Below are positions 16,662 to 25,180 of a DNA stretch of 43,911 bases, piece after piece (the stretch's first letter is position 1; each line of letters begins with the position of its first letter). The notes beneath the pieces were generated by a model. The model had not been told where the DNA came from, did not search any database, and saw nothing but the letters and a program-made list of their open reading frames with translations. A program made the translations under genes and the position numbers. The stretch is from an uncultured Fimbriimonas sp. (lineage in GTDB: Bacteria; Armatimonadota; Fimbriimonadia; Fimbriimonadales; Fimbriimonadaceae): positions 1 through 43,911 of the forward strand of contig CAMFIS010000011.1 in the NCBI GenBank assembly GCA_945952345.1. The letters run 5' to 3'.

Positions 16662-18019
16662 AGTTACTAGGGATTGTTGGACTTTGTTTCGCGGCAAGCG
16701 CTGCGACGGCGAACCAGGTTTGGGAAAAACCTGTCGCGCCAGGGCTGGTGTATCGAGAGGAAATCACGCAGGACCCTCCGAGAATCATCCACAGCCTTCG
16801 GTTGATCGCAAGCAACCCGGTCACCACGATTGTCCCTGAACTGGCGGGCAAGACGGTATATGATGCGAAGGGCGACGGTCGAGCCACGGTCTCCCAGATG
16901 GTGAAGGACACCAATGCGCTCGCCGCAATCAATGGCGACTTCTTCCCATTCACGGGCGATCCCCTCGGATTGATGGTCCGCGAAGGACAACTCGTAAGCC
17001 TTCCGAACCCAAAGCGAATCGCATTCGGATGGGGGCCCAATAATTCTGTTTTCAGCTTCGCGAAGTTTTCTGGCTCGGTGGATTTGGAAAGTGGCAAGTC
17101 AATCGAGATCAGCGGATTGGACGAAGAATGCCAAGACAACAAGGTCACGCTCAACGGCCCCGAAGCCGGCATCAACAAATCCAAGGCTCCTTGCATGACC
17201 GCGATTCTCAAGGTGGACGGCGGACGACTCATCCCGAGTACTCAGGTTAGTGCGACCGTGGTTGCTCTCACCAGCGATGGCGCGAATATGCCACTCAAGG
17301 CTGGGCAGTACACGTTGGTGGGCCAAGGCAACAAGATGAACACGATCTCGGGTCTCAAGGCTGGTGAGCGCGTGACGATCAAGCTGACGACGAACGGATT
17401 CGATTGGGAAAAGATCGAGAACGCCATCAGCGGTGGCCCCCAACTTCTGCGAGGCGGCGACATCGCTGTCGATGCGGACAACGAGGGACTGGGTAAGGAC
17501 TTTACGGATACCCGCCACCCCAGAACGGCGATCGGCAAGACGGCGGACGGCGACCTGATCTTTGTCGCGATCGACGGACGACAGAAAATGAGCGTGGGTG
17601 CGACCTTGGAAGAGACCGCACAGATCATGAAAGGACTCGGATGCCGTGACGCAATGAACTTGGACGGTGGCGGCTCGACCTGCATGAACATCTTCGGGGT
17701 CAATATGAGTCGGCCAAGCGACAAAACGGGCGAGCGCCCCGTTGCGAACGGCATCGCGTTCTACGGTCCGCGTCTGCTCACCGCCGATCAAGGTTTGCGC
17801 ATCGTGGTTCCTGCTTCGCTGGCGGTGAATGGAACCGGCATGGCGAAGGTCGTGGATAAGAAAGGCAAGGAGGTCCCGAACATCGAAGTGTTCTGGTCGA
17901 TGTCCGGCGCGGCCTGGGTCGACCAGGGCGGAATGATGTCCGGGTTGGAAGCCGGCACAACCACCATCGAGGCGTTTGTTCGAGGCACACTGATCTCGAC
18001 CAAAGTGGTTATCAAGTAA
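16652..18019 (+). CDS. Secreted phosphodiester glycosidase family protein (NAGPA domain)
   Basis: This 455-residue protein has a signal peptide (residues 1-20, ending ATANQ). A domain of the NAGPA/DUF2233 type follows: AAINGDFF near residue 90, a central beta region, then RTAIGKTADGDLIFVAIDG and the hallmark MNLDGGGSTCM (about 333-343). In animals the domain removes GlcNAc from mannose-6-phosphate; bacterial members act on phosphodiester-linked sugars in wall polymers or secreted glycans. After about residue 370 an Ig-like (Big-type) domain ends the protein. The 10-bp overlap with ldcA suggests a shared role in envelope turnover, which is an inference. Confidence 0.85.
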   Translation: MQVKLLGIVGLCFAASAATANQVWEKPVAPGLVYREEITQDPPRIIHSLRLIASNPVTTIVPELAGKTVYDAKGDGRATVSQMVKDTNALAAINGDFFPFTGDPLGLMVREGQLVSLPNPKRIAFGWGPNNSVFSFAKFSGSVDLESGKSIEISGLDEECQDNKVTLNGPEAGINKSKAPCMTAILKVDGGRLIPSTQVSATVVALTSDGANMPLKAGQYTLVGQGNKMNTISGLKAGERVTIKLTTNGFDWEKIENAISGGPQLLRGGDIAVDADNEGLGKDFTDTRHPRTAIGKTADGDLIFVAIDGRQKMSVGATLEETAQIMKGLGCRDAMNLDGGGSTCMNIFGVNMSRPSDKTGERPVANGIAFYGPRLLTADQGLRIVVPASLAVNGTGMAKVVDKKGKEVPNIEVFWSMSGAAWVDQGGMMSGLEAGTTTIEAFVRGTLISTKVVIK

Positions 18020-18044
18020 GGCTGAATCGCGTAGAAGAAAGTAG

Positions 18045-19142
18045 ATGTATCAAGAGCCACTCCCAAAGGAATACATCGACCTCCCTCAGGAAGAGATCGA
18101 CCGCCGAATCGAGGCCGCGAAGGCCAAACTTGGAAAGCGGTTGGTGATTCTTGGACACCACTATCAGCGCGATGAGATCATCCGGCATGCCGACTTTCGC
18201 GGAGACAGTTACAAATTGGCGAAGAACGCGGCTGCGGTTCCGGACGCCGAATTCATCGTTTTCTGTGGCGTGCATTTCATGGCCGAAAGCGCGGATATTC
18301 TAACGCCTGCATCCCAAAAAGTGATCCTGCCCAATCTCGCGGCTGGATGCAGCATGGCCGATATGGCGAACCTCTTCCAGGTTCGAAACGCTTGGAAGCA
18401 GATCCACGAAATCATTGGCGACTCACAAAGGGTCGTGCCGGTGACCTACATCAATTCTGCCGCGAACCTTAAGGCGTTCGTCGGCGAGCACGGCGGAACG
18501 GTCTGCACCAGTACAAACGCGCCGACAGCGGTGGCTTGGGCGTTGGAGCAGGGTGATAAGGTCTTCTTTTTCCCCGACCAGCATTTGGGCCGCAATACCG
18601 GCGTCAAGCTTGGCTACGATCCCAATTCACAAATGATTCTTTGGGATCCCTTCAAGCCGTTGGGAGGAAATACTCCGGAAACAATCCAATCGGCGAAGTT
18701 CATTCTTTGGAAGGGACACTGCTCGGTGCACAAGCGCTTCACCGTCGAGCAGATCGAGAAGGCAAGACGAGAACACCCAGCCGTGAAGGTCTTGGTTCAC
18801 CCGGAATGCGAACTGGAAGTGATCAAAGCCGCCGACTTGAACGGTTCGACCGAGTTCATTCTCACGAAGATTACGGAATCGGAGCCGGGCTCCATCTGGG
18901 CCGTCGGCACGGAAATCAACCTTGTGTCACGACTCGCCAAAGAGCAGCCAGACAAGACCATTTTCTGCCTCGATCCCGAGATTTGTCCTTGCAGCACGAT
19001 GTACCGCATCCATCCCAGCTTCTTGCTATGGACTTTGGAGAACCTAGTCGAGGGCACCGTGGTGAACCACATCGTCGTCCCGGACAAAATCCGAGACGAT
19101 GCACTGGTCGCGCTTCAAAGAATGTTGACCGTCTGCGCCTGA
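18045..19142 (+). CDS. nadA: Quinolinate synthase A
   Basis: This 365-residue protein condenses iminoaspartate with dihydroxyacetone phosphate to quinolinate in NAD biosynthesis. It binds a 4Fe-4S cluster through three cysteines: Cys102 (GCSMADM), Cys255 (HPEC) and Cys314 in EICPCSTM. The N-terminal ILGHHYQ motif and the CTSTNAP segment are also typical. A second Cys two residues after Cys314 is present. nadB and nadC are not next to it. The 3' end overlaps the convergent lon gene by 28 bp, so neither gene has room for its own terminator. Confidence 0.96.
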   Translation: MYQEPLPKEYIDLPQEEIDRRIEAAKAKLGKRLVILGHHYQRDEIIRHADFRGDSYKLAKNAAAVPDAEFIVFCGVHFMAESADILTPASQKVILPNLAAGCSMADMANLFQVRNAWKQIHEIIGDSQRVVPVTYINSAANLKAFVGEHGGTVCTSTNAPTAVAWALEQGDKVFFFPDQHLGRNTGVKLGYDPNSQMILWDPFKPLGGNTPETIQSAKFILWKGHCSVHKRFTVEQIEKARREHPAVKVLVHPECELEVIKAADLNGSTEFILTKITESEPGSIWAVGTEINLVSRLAKEQPDKTIFCLDPEICPCSTMYRIHPSFLLWTLENLVEGTVVNHIVVPDKIRDDALVALQRMLTVCA

Positions 19143-21457
19143 ACGATCACGTGCTTTAGGCCCTCGCTCAATGTTGCGACCGGGATAACGTCGACGCCCT
19201 CGAAGACTTCCGAGGTGAGTTGCTCTAGTTCCTTCGCTTGGCAAGCTGGGATGAGCACGGTCTCGTAACCGTACCGCTTGGCCGCCAGAAGCTTTTCTCT
19301 CAGGCCACCGATTGCGAGTGTTTGTCCACGAAGGTTAAGCTCGCCGGTCATCGCTACCTTTGGCCGGATCGCCCGGCCCGAAAATGCCGAGAAGAGGGCA
19401 ATTGCCACGGTGAGGCCCGCGCTAGGACCGTCTTTGGGAATGGCGGCTTGCGGCAAGTGAACGTGAACGTCGAAGCGCGAATCGAGCCCCTTGGAGTCAA
19501 GCAATGATCGCACGCAGGTCAGCGCCGTCTGAACGGATTCCTGCATCACCGGCCCAACTGAACCCGTGAGGGTGAGTTTTGGTTCCACACCCAGCGGCTT
19601 GGTGAGGCTTACTTCAACTTGCATGTGGTCGCCACCGTAGCCACAAACGACCAGGCCATTCACAATGCCAACCTCTTCGACTTCCGCAAGTTCAGTGGTG
19701 GGCAATTGAGGTAGGCCAAGGAACTCGACCAGAGTGTCTCTAGTGATGCTCTCGGGCAGTTTCTGCCCGGTCGCCACCTTCTTGGCTAGCTTGCGGCCCA
19801 AGCGAGAAACTTCACGGCGTAGGGATCGAACACCAGACTCTCGGGAGTAGTCCCGAACCAAAGCGAGTACCGCCGAGGAATCGAGAGGCGGGAAAGTCTC
19901 TTGCAGACCACTGAGATGGCCAACCTCGGGAATGATGTACTGCTCGGCGATGGACCGCTTCTCGTCTTCGGTATAGCCCGAGAACTCAATGATTTCCATG
20001 CGATCGAGCAGAGCGGAAGGAATGCTATCCAGCACGTTGGCGGTGACGACGAAGAGCGCTTTACTCAGGTCGACGGGAATTTCCAGATAATGGTCGACGA
20101 ATTGGTGGTTTTGGGAAGGATCGAGAAGTTCTAACAGCGCACTCGTCGGGTCTCCTCCCATGCCTTGGCACAGCTTGTCGACTTCGTCGAGAACAATCAC
20201 TGGATTCATCTGACCAGATTCGATGATTGCCTGGACGATTCTGCCGGGTCGAGCGCCGACGTAGGTGCGACGGTGCCCACGAATCTCAGCTTCGTCACGG
20301 ACGCCGCCGAGAGCAATATGTCCGCAGTTTCGACGCATGACCGTGGCGATCGACCGAGCAAAGCTGGTCTTACCCACGCCGGGAGGGCCGACGAAGCACA
20401 GGACGCTGCCCTTTGCCGAACCGCGAAGCTTTTGTACCGCGAGGAATTCGATGATGCGCTCTTTGACGGAGTGAAGTCCGTAGTGAGCTTTGTCCAGGTT
20501 TTCTTCGGCCGCCGAGATATCGATCGTCTCGTCAGCCGCGACCGCCCATGGAATGCGGACCAGTGTCTGCAAGTAGTTGCGGGTGACGTGGGTGTCGGGA
20601 TTGCCTTCGCTTGCTTGTTCAAGTTTGCGAAGCTCCACGAGGGCGAGAGAGCGAGCGGGCTCGGGAACTGTATTGGAAATGATGTCGCGATAGTTTTCGC
20701 ATTCTTCCGAATACGGGCCCTTCATTCCCAATTCTTGCTGGATAGCGCGCAATTGTTCCTTGAGGAAGAACTGCCGCTGAACGGTGGAGAGATCGCTCTC
20801 CACTCGATTTCGGATATCTTCCTGAGCATCGAGGAGGTTTTCTTCGCGTCGGCAGATCTGAAGTACCAGCTCCATGAGGGCCCCAGAATTTGAAGTTTGC
20901 AGGACCGCCTGCTTCTGGTCCATTTGGCACGGCAGAAAGTGGGTCGCCAAGAACGCGCAGCTGAGACTCGACGGAGTCGATTGGACACTTTCGATACTCT
21001 CGCTGGGAATCTGCTCGTTTCGACTAGCGATGCGAGTGAACGCCTGTTGAATGAGCCGACGGTAGGCTTCAAGTTTCGAATCCTCCGCAGGCAAGATTTC
21101 CCGATACTTGGCCTGCTTCGGTCCCTGGTTCGATGTCATCTCGACCAGCTGACAGCGATGAAGCCCCTTCAGCACAAGACGCGTGCTGCCATCGGGCATG
21201 GGGAACGAGTGGATGATTTCGGCCAGCGTGCCAACTGGGAAGAGATCGTCCATGGTGGGATCCTCAATCGCGGTGTTCTTCTGCGTCACTGCGAGGAGAA
21301 GACGATCGCTGCCAACGGACTCTTGGATCGCCGCCTCGGAGGCCGCCCGAAAAATCTGGAGCGTCAAAATTGCGCCGGGCAACATAACCTGGTCGCGGAT
21401 CGGTAACAGCCAAGCGCTGCCAGCCAAGCCTTTTAATGCATTGCTCTTAGGAGCCAT
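19115..21457 (-). CDS. lon: ATP-dependent protease La
   Basis: This 780-residue protein is the hexameric cytoplasmic AAA+ protease that degrades misfolded and regulatory proteins. It has the N-terminal LON substrate domain (about 15-200), a coiled helical region with FFLKEQLRAIQ (230-240), Walker A GPPGVGKT (357-364), Walker B IVLDEVDK (421-428), an arginine-rich sensor region, and the peptidase domain with the catalytic dyad Ser679 (PKDGPSAG) and Lys722 (REKLLAAK). Length matches LonA. A TAGGTT box lies 12 bases upstream of the ATG, inside a motif shared with the neighbouring regulator gene. The 3' end overlaps nadA. Confidence 0.97.
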   Translation of the reverse strand: MAPKSNALKGLAGSAWLLPIRDQVMLPGAILTLQIFRAASEAAIQESVGSDRLLLAVTQKNTAIEDPTMDDLFPVGTLAEIIHSFPMPDGSTRLVLKGLHRCQLVEMTSNQGPKQAKYREILPAEDSKLEAYRRLIQQAFTRIASRNEQIPSESIESVQSTPSSLSCAFLATHFLPCQMDQKQAVLQTSNSGALMELVLQICRREENLLDAQEDIRNRVESDLSTVQRQFFLKEQLRAIQQELGMKGPYSEECENYRDIISNTVPEPARSLALVELRKLEQASEGNPDTHVTRNYLQTLVRIPWAVAADETIDISAAEENLDKAHYGLHSVKERIIEFLAVQKLRGSAKGSVLCFVGPPGVGKTSFARSIATVMRRNCGHIALGGVRDEAEIRGHRRTYVGARPGRIVQAIIESGQMNPVIVLDEVDKLCQGMGGDPTSALLELLDPSQNHQFVDHYLEIPVDLSKALFVVTANVLDSIPSALLDRMEIIEFSGYTEDEKRSIAEQYIIPEVGHLSGLQETFPPLDSSAVLALVRDYSRESGVRSLRREVSRLGRKLAKKVATGQKLPESITRDTLVEFLGLPQLPTTELAEVEEVGIVNGLVVCGYGGDHMQVEVSLTKPLGVEPKLTLTGSVGPVMQESVQTALTCVRSLLDSKGLDSRFDVHVHLPQAAIPKDGPSAGLTVAIALFSAFSGRAIRPKVAMTGELNLRGQTLAIGGLREKLLAAKRYGYETVLIPACQAKELEQLTSEVFEGVDVIPVATLSEGLKHVIVQAQTVNIL

Positions 21458-21465
21458 AGGAACAC

Positions 21466-21479
21466 TTACAACCTACCAC
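21466..21479 (-). promoter_or_regulatory. Shared upstream motif, copy in front of lon
   Basis: On the minus strand this reads GTGGTAGGTTGTAA, 8 bases from the lon ATG. It matches 13 of 14 bases of a motif in the promoter of the adjacent regulator gene (22133-22146). It may be an operator or a common promoter element. Confidence 0.4.
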
Positions 21480-21524
21480 CGAATGTGAGGTTTGAGAAGA
21501 TGCACAGCCCCGATCCCGGTTGGA

Positions 21525-22091
21525 TTACGAGGTGATTTCTCGCTTGATTGCCAGCTTCTCGAGCTTCGTATTGCGAACCAGCTCACGGATCTCGTCGACG
21601 CCAATCTCAGAGCCAAAAACTTGGTTGTAGGCGATGTCGATAAGATCAAAGATTTCCAAGAGGGCAAACAGGCGGGTCCGAAGAGCTTTCACATCCTCGT
21701 GCGGATCCGACTCCGGAAGTTTGCCCATCACTTCACGGATGGCGTCGGCCGTAGGATCGATCTCCCGCCGTTTTCGCTCGCGAACCACCCGAAGAAACAT
21801 TTGGTACGGATCGGTTTCCGAAATGTAGGTGTCTTTGCGATCGCCCGGCTGGCGAAACCGGCGTACGATTCCCCAATCCATCAGCTCCCGAAGGTTCATC
21901 GAGGCATTCCCGCGCGATATTTGGAGCCGATCCATGATTTCGTTTACTTCGAGCGCTTGTCCGGTAATGAAGAGGAGGGCGTGAATTTGAGCCATGGTTC
22001 GGTTAATTCCCCAAGAACTGCTCATGCGACCCCACTCGAGAATAAAGAGGTCCTGAGCCCGAAGCAGATTTGCGTTTTCTTCTTTACCCAT
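21525..22091 (-). CDS. GbsR/MarR-family winged-helix transcriptional regulator
   Basis: This 188-residue protein has a winged HTH region at about residues 25-95: MAQIHALLFITGQALEVNEI, then the recognition segment LQISRGNASMNLRELMDWG, then the wing RRFRQPGDRKDTY. This is the GbsR subfamily pattern; GbsR-type proteins repress osmoprotectant or other stress genes. A helical C-terminal region probably dimerises or binds ligand. The ligand is unknown. The start is ATG at 22091, with a TATAAT box on the minus strand at 22132-22137. The gene lies 67 bp upstream of lon on the same strand and shares a motif with it, so regulation of lon or of itself is possible. Confidence 0.82.
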   Translation of the reverse strand: MGKEENANLLRAQDLFILEWGRMSSSWGINRTMAQIHALLFITGQALEVNEIMDRLQISRGNASMNLRELMDWGIVRRFRQPGDRKDTYISETDPYQMFLRVVRERKRREIDPTADAIREVMGKLPESDPHEDVKALRTRLFALLEIFDLIDIAYNQVFGSEIGVDEIRELVRNTKLEKLAIKREITS

Positions 22092-22132
22092 GTTTCAAAA
22101 ATCCCGAACTTTCAATAATCCTGGAATTGTCA

Positions 22133-22146
22133 TTATAACCTACCAC
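22133..22146 (-). promoter_or_regulatory. Shared upstream motif with TATAAT, copy in front of the GbsR-type gene
   Basis: On the minus strand this reads GTGGTAGGTTATAA and overlaps the -10 box TATAAT (22132-22137). The 10-base core GTGGTAGGTT also occurs upstream of lon. It lies in the divergent gap between the regulator and the PilZ-like gene, so it could affect both. Confidence 0.4.
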
Positions 22147-22210
22147 AATCCCCTGCCTCAGGCACAATTACTAGGTGGTTTGAACCCAGTAATCGGGAAG
22201 AGATAAAACG

Positions 22211-22825
22211 ATGTCTCGTGTGTCCGGAGCGGTGAAAATACATGACCGCAATGAATTGTTGCTAGCGGGGGTTAATGGCCGTCGCTGCAGGCTTCAAGGA
22301 CTGAACGATGCAAAGTTGTATACCGGTTGGATAGCCACCAATCGGAGTGGATTGCTTTCTATTGTCTCATCTTCGGCTAAGAATCCCAACCCGGGAGATT
22401 TTCTATATGTCGAGGTGGACATTCAAGGCGCTACGGTCACCTTTGTTGCTTATGTAAGCGTGATTCAGTCCAAGGGCTATGAATTGAAAATTACGTCGGA
22501 TGTCGACGAACGACCTTCGAAGGCTGAACCTCGAATGCTGGTGGGCTCCTCAAGTGGGCGTGTCCAGATAGGTGGTGTTTCGTATTCGATCACGGTTACG
22601 GATATATCTGAAAACGGGTTTGGATTCTTATGTCTAGAAGAGTTTCCGACCGGCGGCTGCAAGGCGATGATCGATACGGCGAACGGAGTTGTGACAATTG
22701 CCGGCGATATTCGCTACTGTAGGAAGGACTTATCACCCGATAACAAACGTGGCGGCGTGAAAATTCTTCAAATGGATCGAGTAAGTCGTGCTCGTTGGGC
22801 CAAATTGATGGAATCAAATAGCTAA
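22211..22825 (+). CDS. PilZ-like domain protein, copy 1
   Basis: This 204-residue cytoplasmic protein has two beta-rich halves. The second half (about 105-200) resembles a PilZ domain: TDISENGFGFL matches the DxSxxG motif and GDIRYCR lies near the end of the barrel. The RxxxR motif that normally precedes it and grips c-di-GMP is not evident, so ligand binding is doubtful. The first half (about 10-90) looks like a YcgR-N-type or degenerate barrel (RCRLQGLNDAKLYTGW). It is clearly paralogous to the next gene. PilZ proteins usually control motility, adhesion or exopolysaccharide. The start is ATG at 22211 with GGGAAGAG upstream. Confidence 0.65.
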   Translation: MSRVSGAVKIHDRNELLLAGVNGRRCRLQGLNDAKLYTGWIATNRSGLLSIVSSSAKNPNPGDFLYVEVDIQGATVTFVAYVSVIQSKGYELKITSDVDERPSKAEPRMLVGSSSGRVQIGGVSYSITVTDISENGFGFLCLEEFPTGGCKAMIDTANGVVTIAGDIRYCRKDLSPDNKRGGVKILQMDRVSRARWAKLMESNS

Positions 22826-22837
22826 GGCGTAAAGATT

Positions 22838-23440
22838 ATGGGATACAAACTCGATGTGAACGACCGGCGGGAAAGCTTCGTCAACGTTCGCGTACGCCTC
22901 CAGCGTCTCTCCGATGCGAAGTTCTATTCAGGTTGGGTGAGGACAGTCTCCGATTTCGAGATCGTCATCGACTTCGCGGGCCAGGAAACCTTCGAACCCG
23001 CCACTAAGTTCTTCGTGACGATTAATGGTGTCTCGACCGCGGCCGCAGTTCAGGCCACCTTAGATAGTCAGTCGCCTGGCTTCATCACGCTTCGCTACGA
23101 CGGTAGCATGCGCTACCTAAACCCAACCGAGTCTGCTCGACGGCAGGTCACCGGGTTGACGGGCGTCATTCGACTCGACGAAACGGAGATCGAAATGCAA
23201 ATCACCGACGTGTCGTCCAAGGGGTTTGGCGCCGTCATCGACGGCGCTATGCCGCGAGGCACGATTGTCGATGTCGAAGTCGATACCCAGTTCGGCAATG
23301 TCACCGGCAAGGCCGAGGTTCGGTACTGCAGGCAGGATGCCAAGGACTCTCTTAAGCACCGAATGGGCATGCTGTTTACGCAACTTGGCCGCATCGAGAC
23401 TGCCCGCTGGGGTCGATTGACGGAAGAGAGCGTCGTCTAA
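22838..23440 (+). CDS. PilZ-like domain protein, copy 2
   Basis: This 200-residue protein is a paralogue of the preceding one: both share VRLQRLSDAKFYSGW-type N-terminal halves and end with a RYCR, then RxxRWGRL pattern. The DxSxxG motif is TDVSSKGFG. Arginines at about 103-104 (SARRQV) could stand in for part of the RxxxR motif, so this copy is more likely to bind c-di-GMP than the first. The 12-bp gap, with an AAGGCG run before the ATG, indicates one operon. Duplication followed by divergence suggests heteromeric or alternative partners. Confidence 0.65.
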   Translation: MGYKLDVNDRRESFVNVRVRLQRLSDAKFYSGWVRTVSDFEIVIDFAGQETFEPATKFFVTINGVSTAAAVQATLDSQSPGFITLRYDGSMRYLNPTESARRQVTGLTGVIRLDETEIEMQITDVSSKGFGAVIDGAMPRGTIVDVEVDTQFGNVTGKAEVRYCRQDAKDSLKHRMGMLFTQLGRIETARWGRLTEESVV

Positions 23441-23566
23441 TAAGCGACAAGTTTCAAGTAGCAAGCGAAAAGCAGATATGCTGAGCACCTCCAGAAACTG
23501 CGAGGGCGAATTCAGATATCTTCTTCCGCTGGCTTTGCCGCTTCTTCAGCTTCCTGATGCTCGAGC

Positions 23567-23827
23567 CTATTTGCCATTCCGCTCGTCCGAGACTCGCTTC
23601 GCTTCTCGGGCGTTCTTTTCGATATAGCTCTTCCAGTTGGCTGGCACATCGGTGTCCACGAAGATTGCGGTGACCGGGCATTCGGCTTCGCAAAGGCCAC
23701 AGTCGATGCACTCATCCGGATGGATGACCAACTGATCGTCGATTTCGTAAATGCAGTCCACCGGGCAAACGGTCATGCAGGATTTATCTTTGACTCCGAT
23801 ACAAGGCTCAGCAATAACGTAGGGCAA
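23567..23827 (-). CDS. fdxA: 7Fe (3Fe-4S/4Fe-4S) ferredoxin
   Basis: This 86-residue electron carrier has two cluster motifs: C-x7-C-x3-C-P with a following Cys (CIGVKDKSCMTVCPVDC), and C-x2-C-x2-C-x3-CP (CIDCGLCEAECP). The absence of a Cys at the third position of the first motif is typical of 7Fe ferredoxins of the Azotobacter FdI/FdxA type. TTG at 23827 is chosen as the start because it gives the standard (M)PYVIAEPC beginning and has GGAG eight bases upstream. A longer frame reaches 23914 but its extra 29 residues match nothing. It lies alone, so the redox partner is unknown. Confidence 0.92.
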   Translation of the reverse strand: MPYVIAEPCIGVKDKSCMTVCPVDCIYEIDDQLVIHPDECIDCGLCEAECPVTAIFVDTDVPANWKSYIEKNAREAKRVSDERNGK

Positions 23828-23980
23828 GTGATTGACTCCATAGACATTGTGACTGGTTTGAGCAAGAGAGAGAAAGGCTGCGACCCGGTTTTTGCGTGGC
23901 AACAGTCTCATCATGAGGTTCTTTTTGCGTGGAATTCCTAAGAATTAGATCAAAACTATCCTAGTATTTCTAACAGGGAT

Positions 23981-25096
23981 ATGAAATTGACTCGAATTCA
24001 ATCGGTCTTGGCATTGGCGATCTTCGGACTCTCGGCAACTGCATCGGCCGACGTGACGTTCGGTGGAGCTCGCGCGGCAGGCATGGGTGGAGCAGGCCTT
24101 GCACTGCCGATCGACGTAGGGAACAACTACCGAATGAACCCGGCCTTCCTAGGATGTGGATCCAAGCGGCCCGTGTTCTCATGGCCCAGTATTGGCTATA
24201 AGCTCGATGGCATCAGTTACAGCGGTGTTAACGACGTGATCGGATCGATCGACAAGGGTGGCTTAGATGCTAACAGCATCCTGACTCTGGCGCGAAGGTA
24301 CGCCAACAGTGACAAGGCCGTTGCCTTTAACGGCAATGCTGGATTCCGATTTGGTGGGTTAGCTATCGGCGCGACGGGCGAAGCCGGTGTGAATTCGGTT
24401 CCCAATGCGGCGCTTCAGACTTGGGCGCAAAACGGGGGCGACGTCAACAACGTTCCCGCGAATGGCCGGCTCGATGCTTACGGTTTTGGCTATCAGCAGT
24501 TCGAAGTTGGATATGGAAACAGTGTACGCTCGAACTCAGGAAAGGTCACGGTCGGCATGAACATGCGCGAGATCAAGGCTTACTATGCCCACAAGTTTGC
24601 CGACGGCACCACGATCCAGAGCAACAACGGAAATGGCGTCCAGAACGGATCGGGCATCACCGGCGACTTCGTCTCAAAGACGGGCACGGGTATGGACCTG
24701 GGTGTGCTCTACAACTTCCCGGGCAACAACGATTTGTATCTTGGCACCGTTATCCAGAACTTCGTCGAACCGAATATCGCATTCAACTACGAAGCTCCCG
24801 GAGGTGGAAACCCGATCGTTCCAGGTGGGTTCGATCCGTTCAAGCGAACCTTTAACGTCGGCATGGGCTACGTCAAGAACAACCTCTTGCTTGCTGCCGA
24901 TTGGGTCGACCTAGGCAACCATGCCGGTGGGCAGCAGTTCCGCGCCGGTGCAGAAGTCGGACTCACCAAGACGATCTTCATCCGGGCCGGATACAACACG
25001 GCGACGAACACGACCTACGGTGTGAGCATCAACGGTCTTAACATTCAGTTGGGTGGCCGAGTTCCACTTAGCATCACCTCGGTCATTCGATTCTAA
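23981..25096 (+). CDS. Outer-membrane beta-barrel protein (TraF_2/FadL-like)
   Basis: This 371-residue protein has a signal peptide (residues 1-22, ending TASA). Next comes the segment GGARAAGMGGAGLALPID, typical of outer-membrane proteins of the TraF_2, PorV and FadL group, where it is followed by an N-P-A motif (here MNPAF). Alternating hydrophobic strands fill the rest, and the last residue is Phe in SVIRF, the usual signal for BAM-assisted insertion. It implies a diderm envelope. The cargo is unknown. A perfect terminator follows. Confidence 0.75.
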   Translation: MKLTRIQSVLALAIFGLSATASADVTFGGARAAGMGGAGLALPIDVGNNYRMNPAFLGCGSKRPVFSWPSIGYKLDGISYSGVNDVIGSIDKGGLDANSILTLARRYANSDKAVAFNGNAGFRFGGLAIGATGEAGVNSVPNAALQTWAQNGGDVNNVPANGRLDAYGFGYQQFEVGYGNSVRSNSGKVTVGMNMREIKAYYAHKFADGTTIQSNNGNGVQNGSGITGDFVSKTGTGMDLGVLYNFPGNNDLYLGTVIQNFVEPNIAFNYEAPGGGNPIVPGGFDPFKRTFNVGMGYVKNNLLLAADWVDLGNHAGGQQFRAGAEVGLTKTIFIRAGYNTATNTTYGVSINGLNIQLGGRVPLSITSVIRF

Positions 25097-25117
25097 ATCG
25101 AGATTGCCGTTAGAAGA

Positions 25118-25149
25118 TGAGACCAGGTTGAAAATCTGGTCTCATTTTT
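25118..25149 (+). terminator. Rho-independent terminator after the outer-membrane protein gene
   Basis: A perfect 9-bp stem TGAGACCAG (25118-25126)/CTGGTCTCA (25136-25144) with a 9-base loop is followed directly by TTTTT. Confidence 0.9.
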
Positions 25150-25162
25150 GTTTCCCGCGACG

Positions 25163-25168
25163 TAGAAT
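25163..25168 (+). promoter_or_regulatory. Putative -10 box (TAGAAT) of the A-type Fe-S carrier gene
   Basis: The box lies 12 bases before the ATG at 25181, directly after the terminator of the previous gene, so a promoter is needed here. The predicted leader is about six bases. Confidence 0.4.
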
Positions 25169-25180
25169 AGACAGATAACA

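Noticed and set aside
23828-23914. 29-residue N-terminal extension of the ferredoxin
   Set aside because: The extension matches nothing, whereas the internal TTG has a GGAG ribosome-binding site and gives the standard ferredoxin N-terminus.
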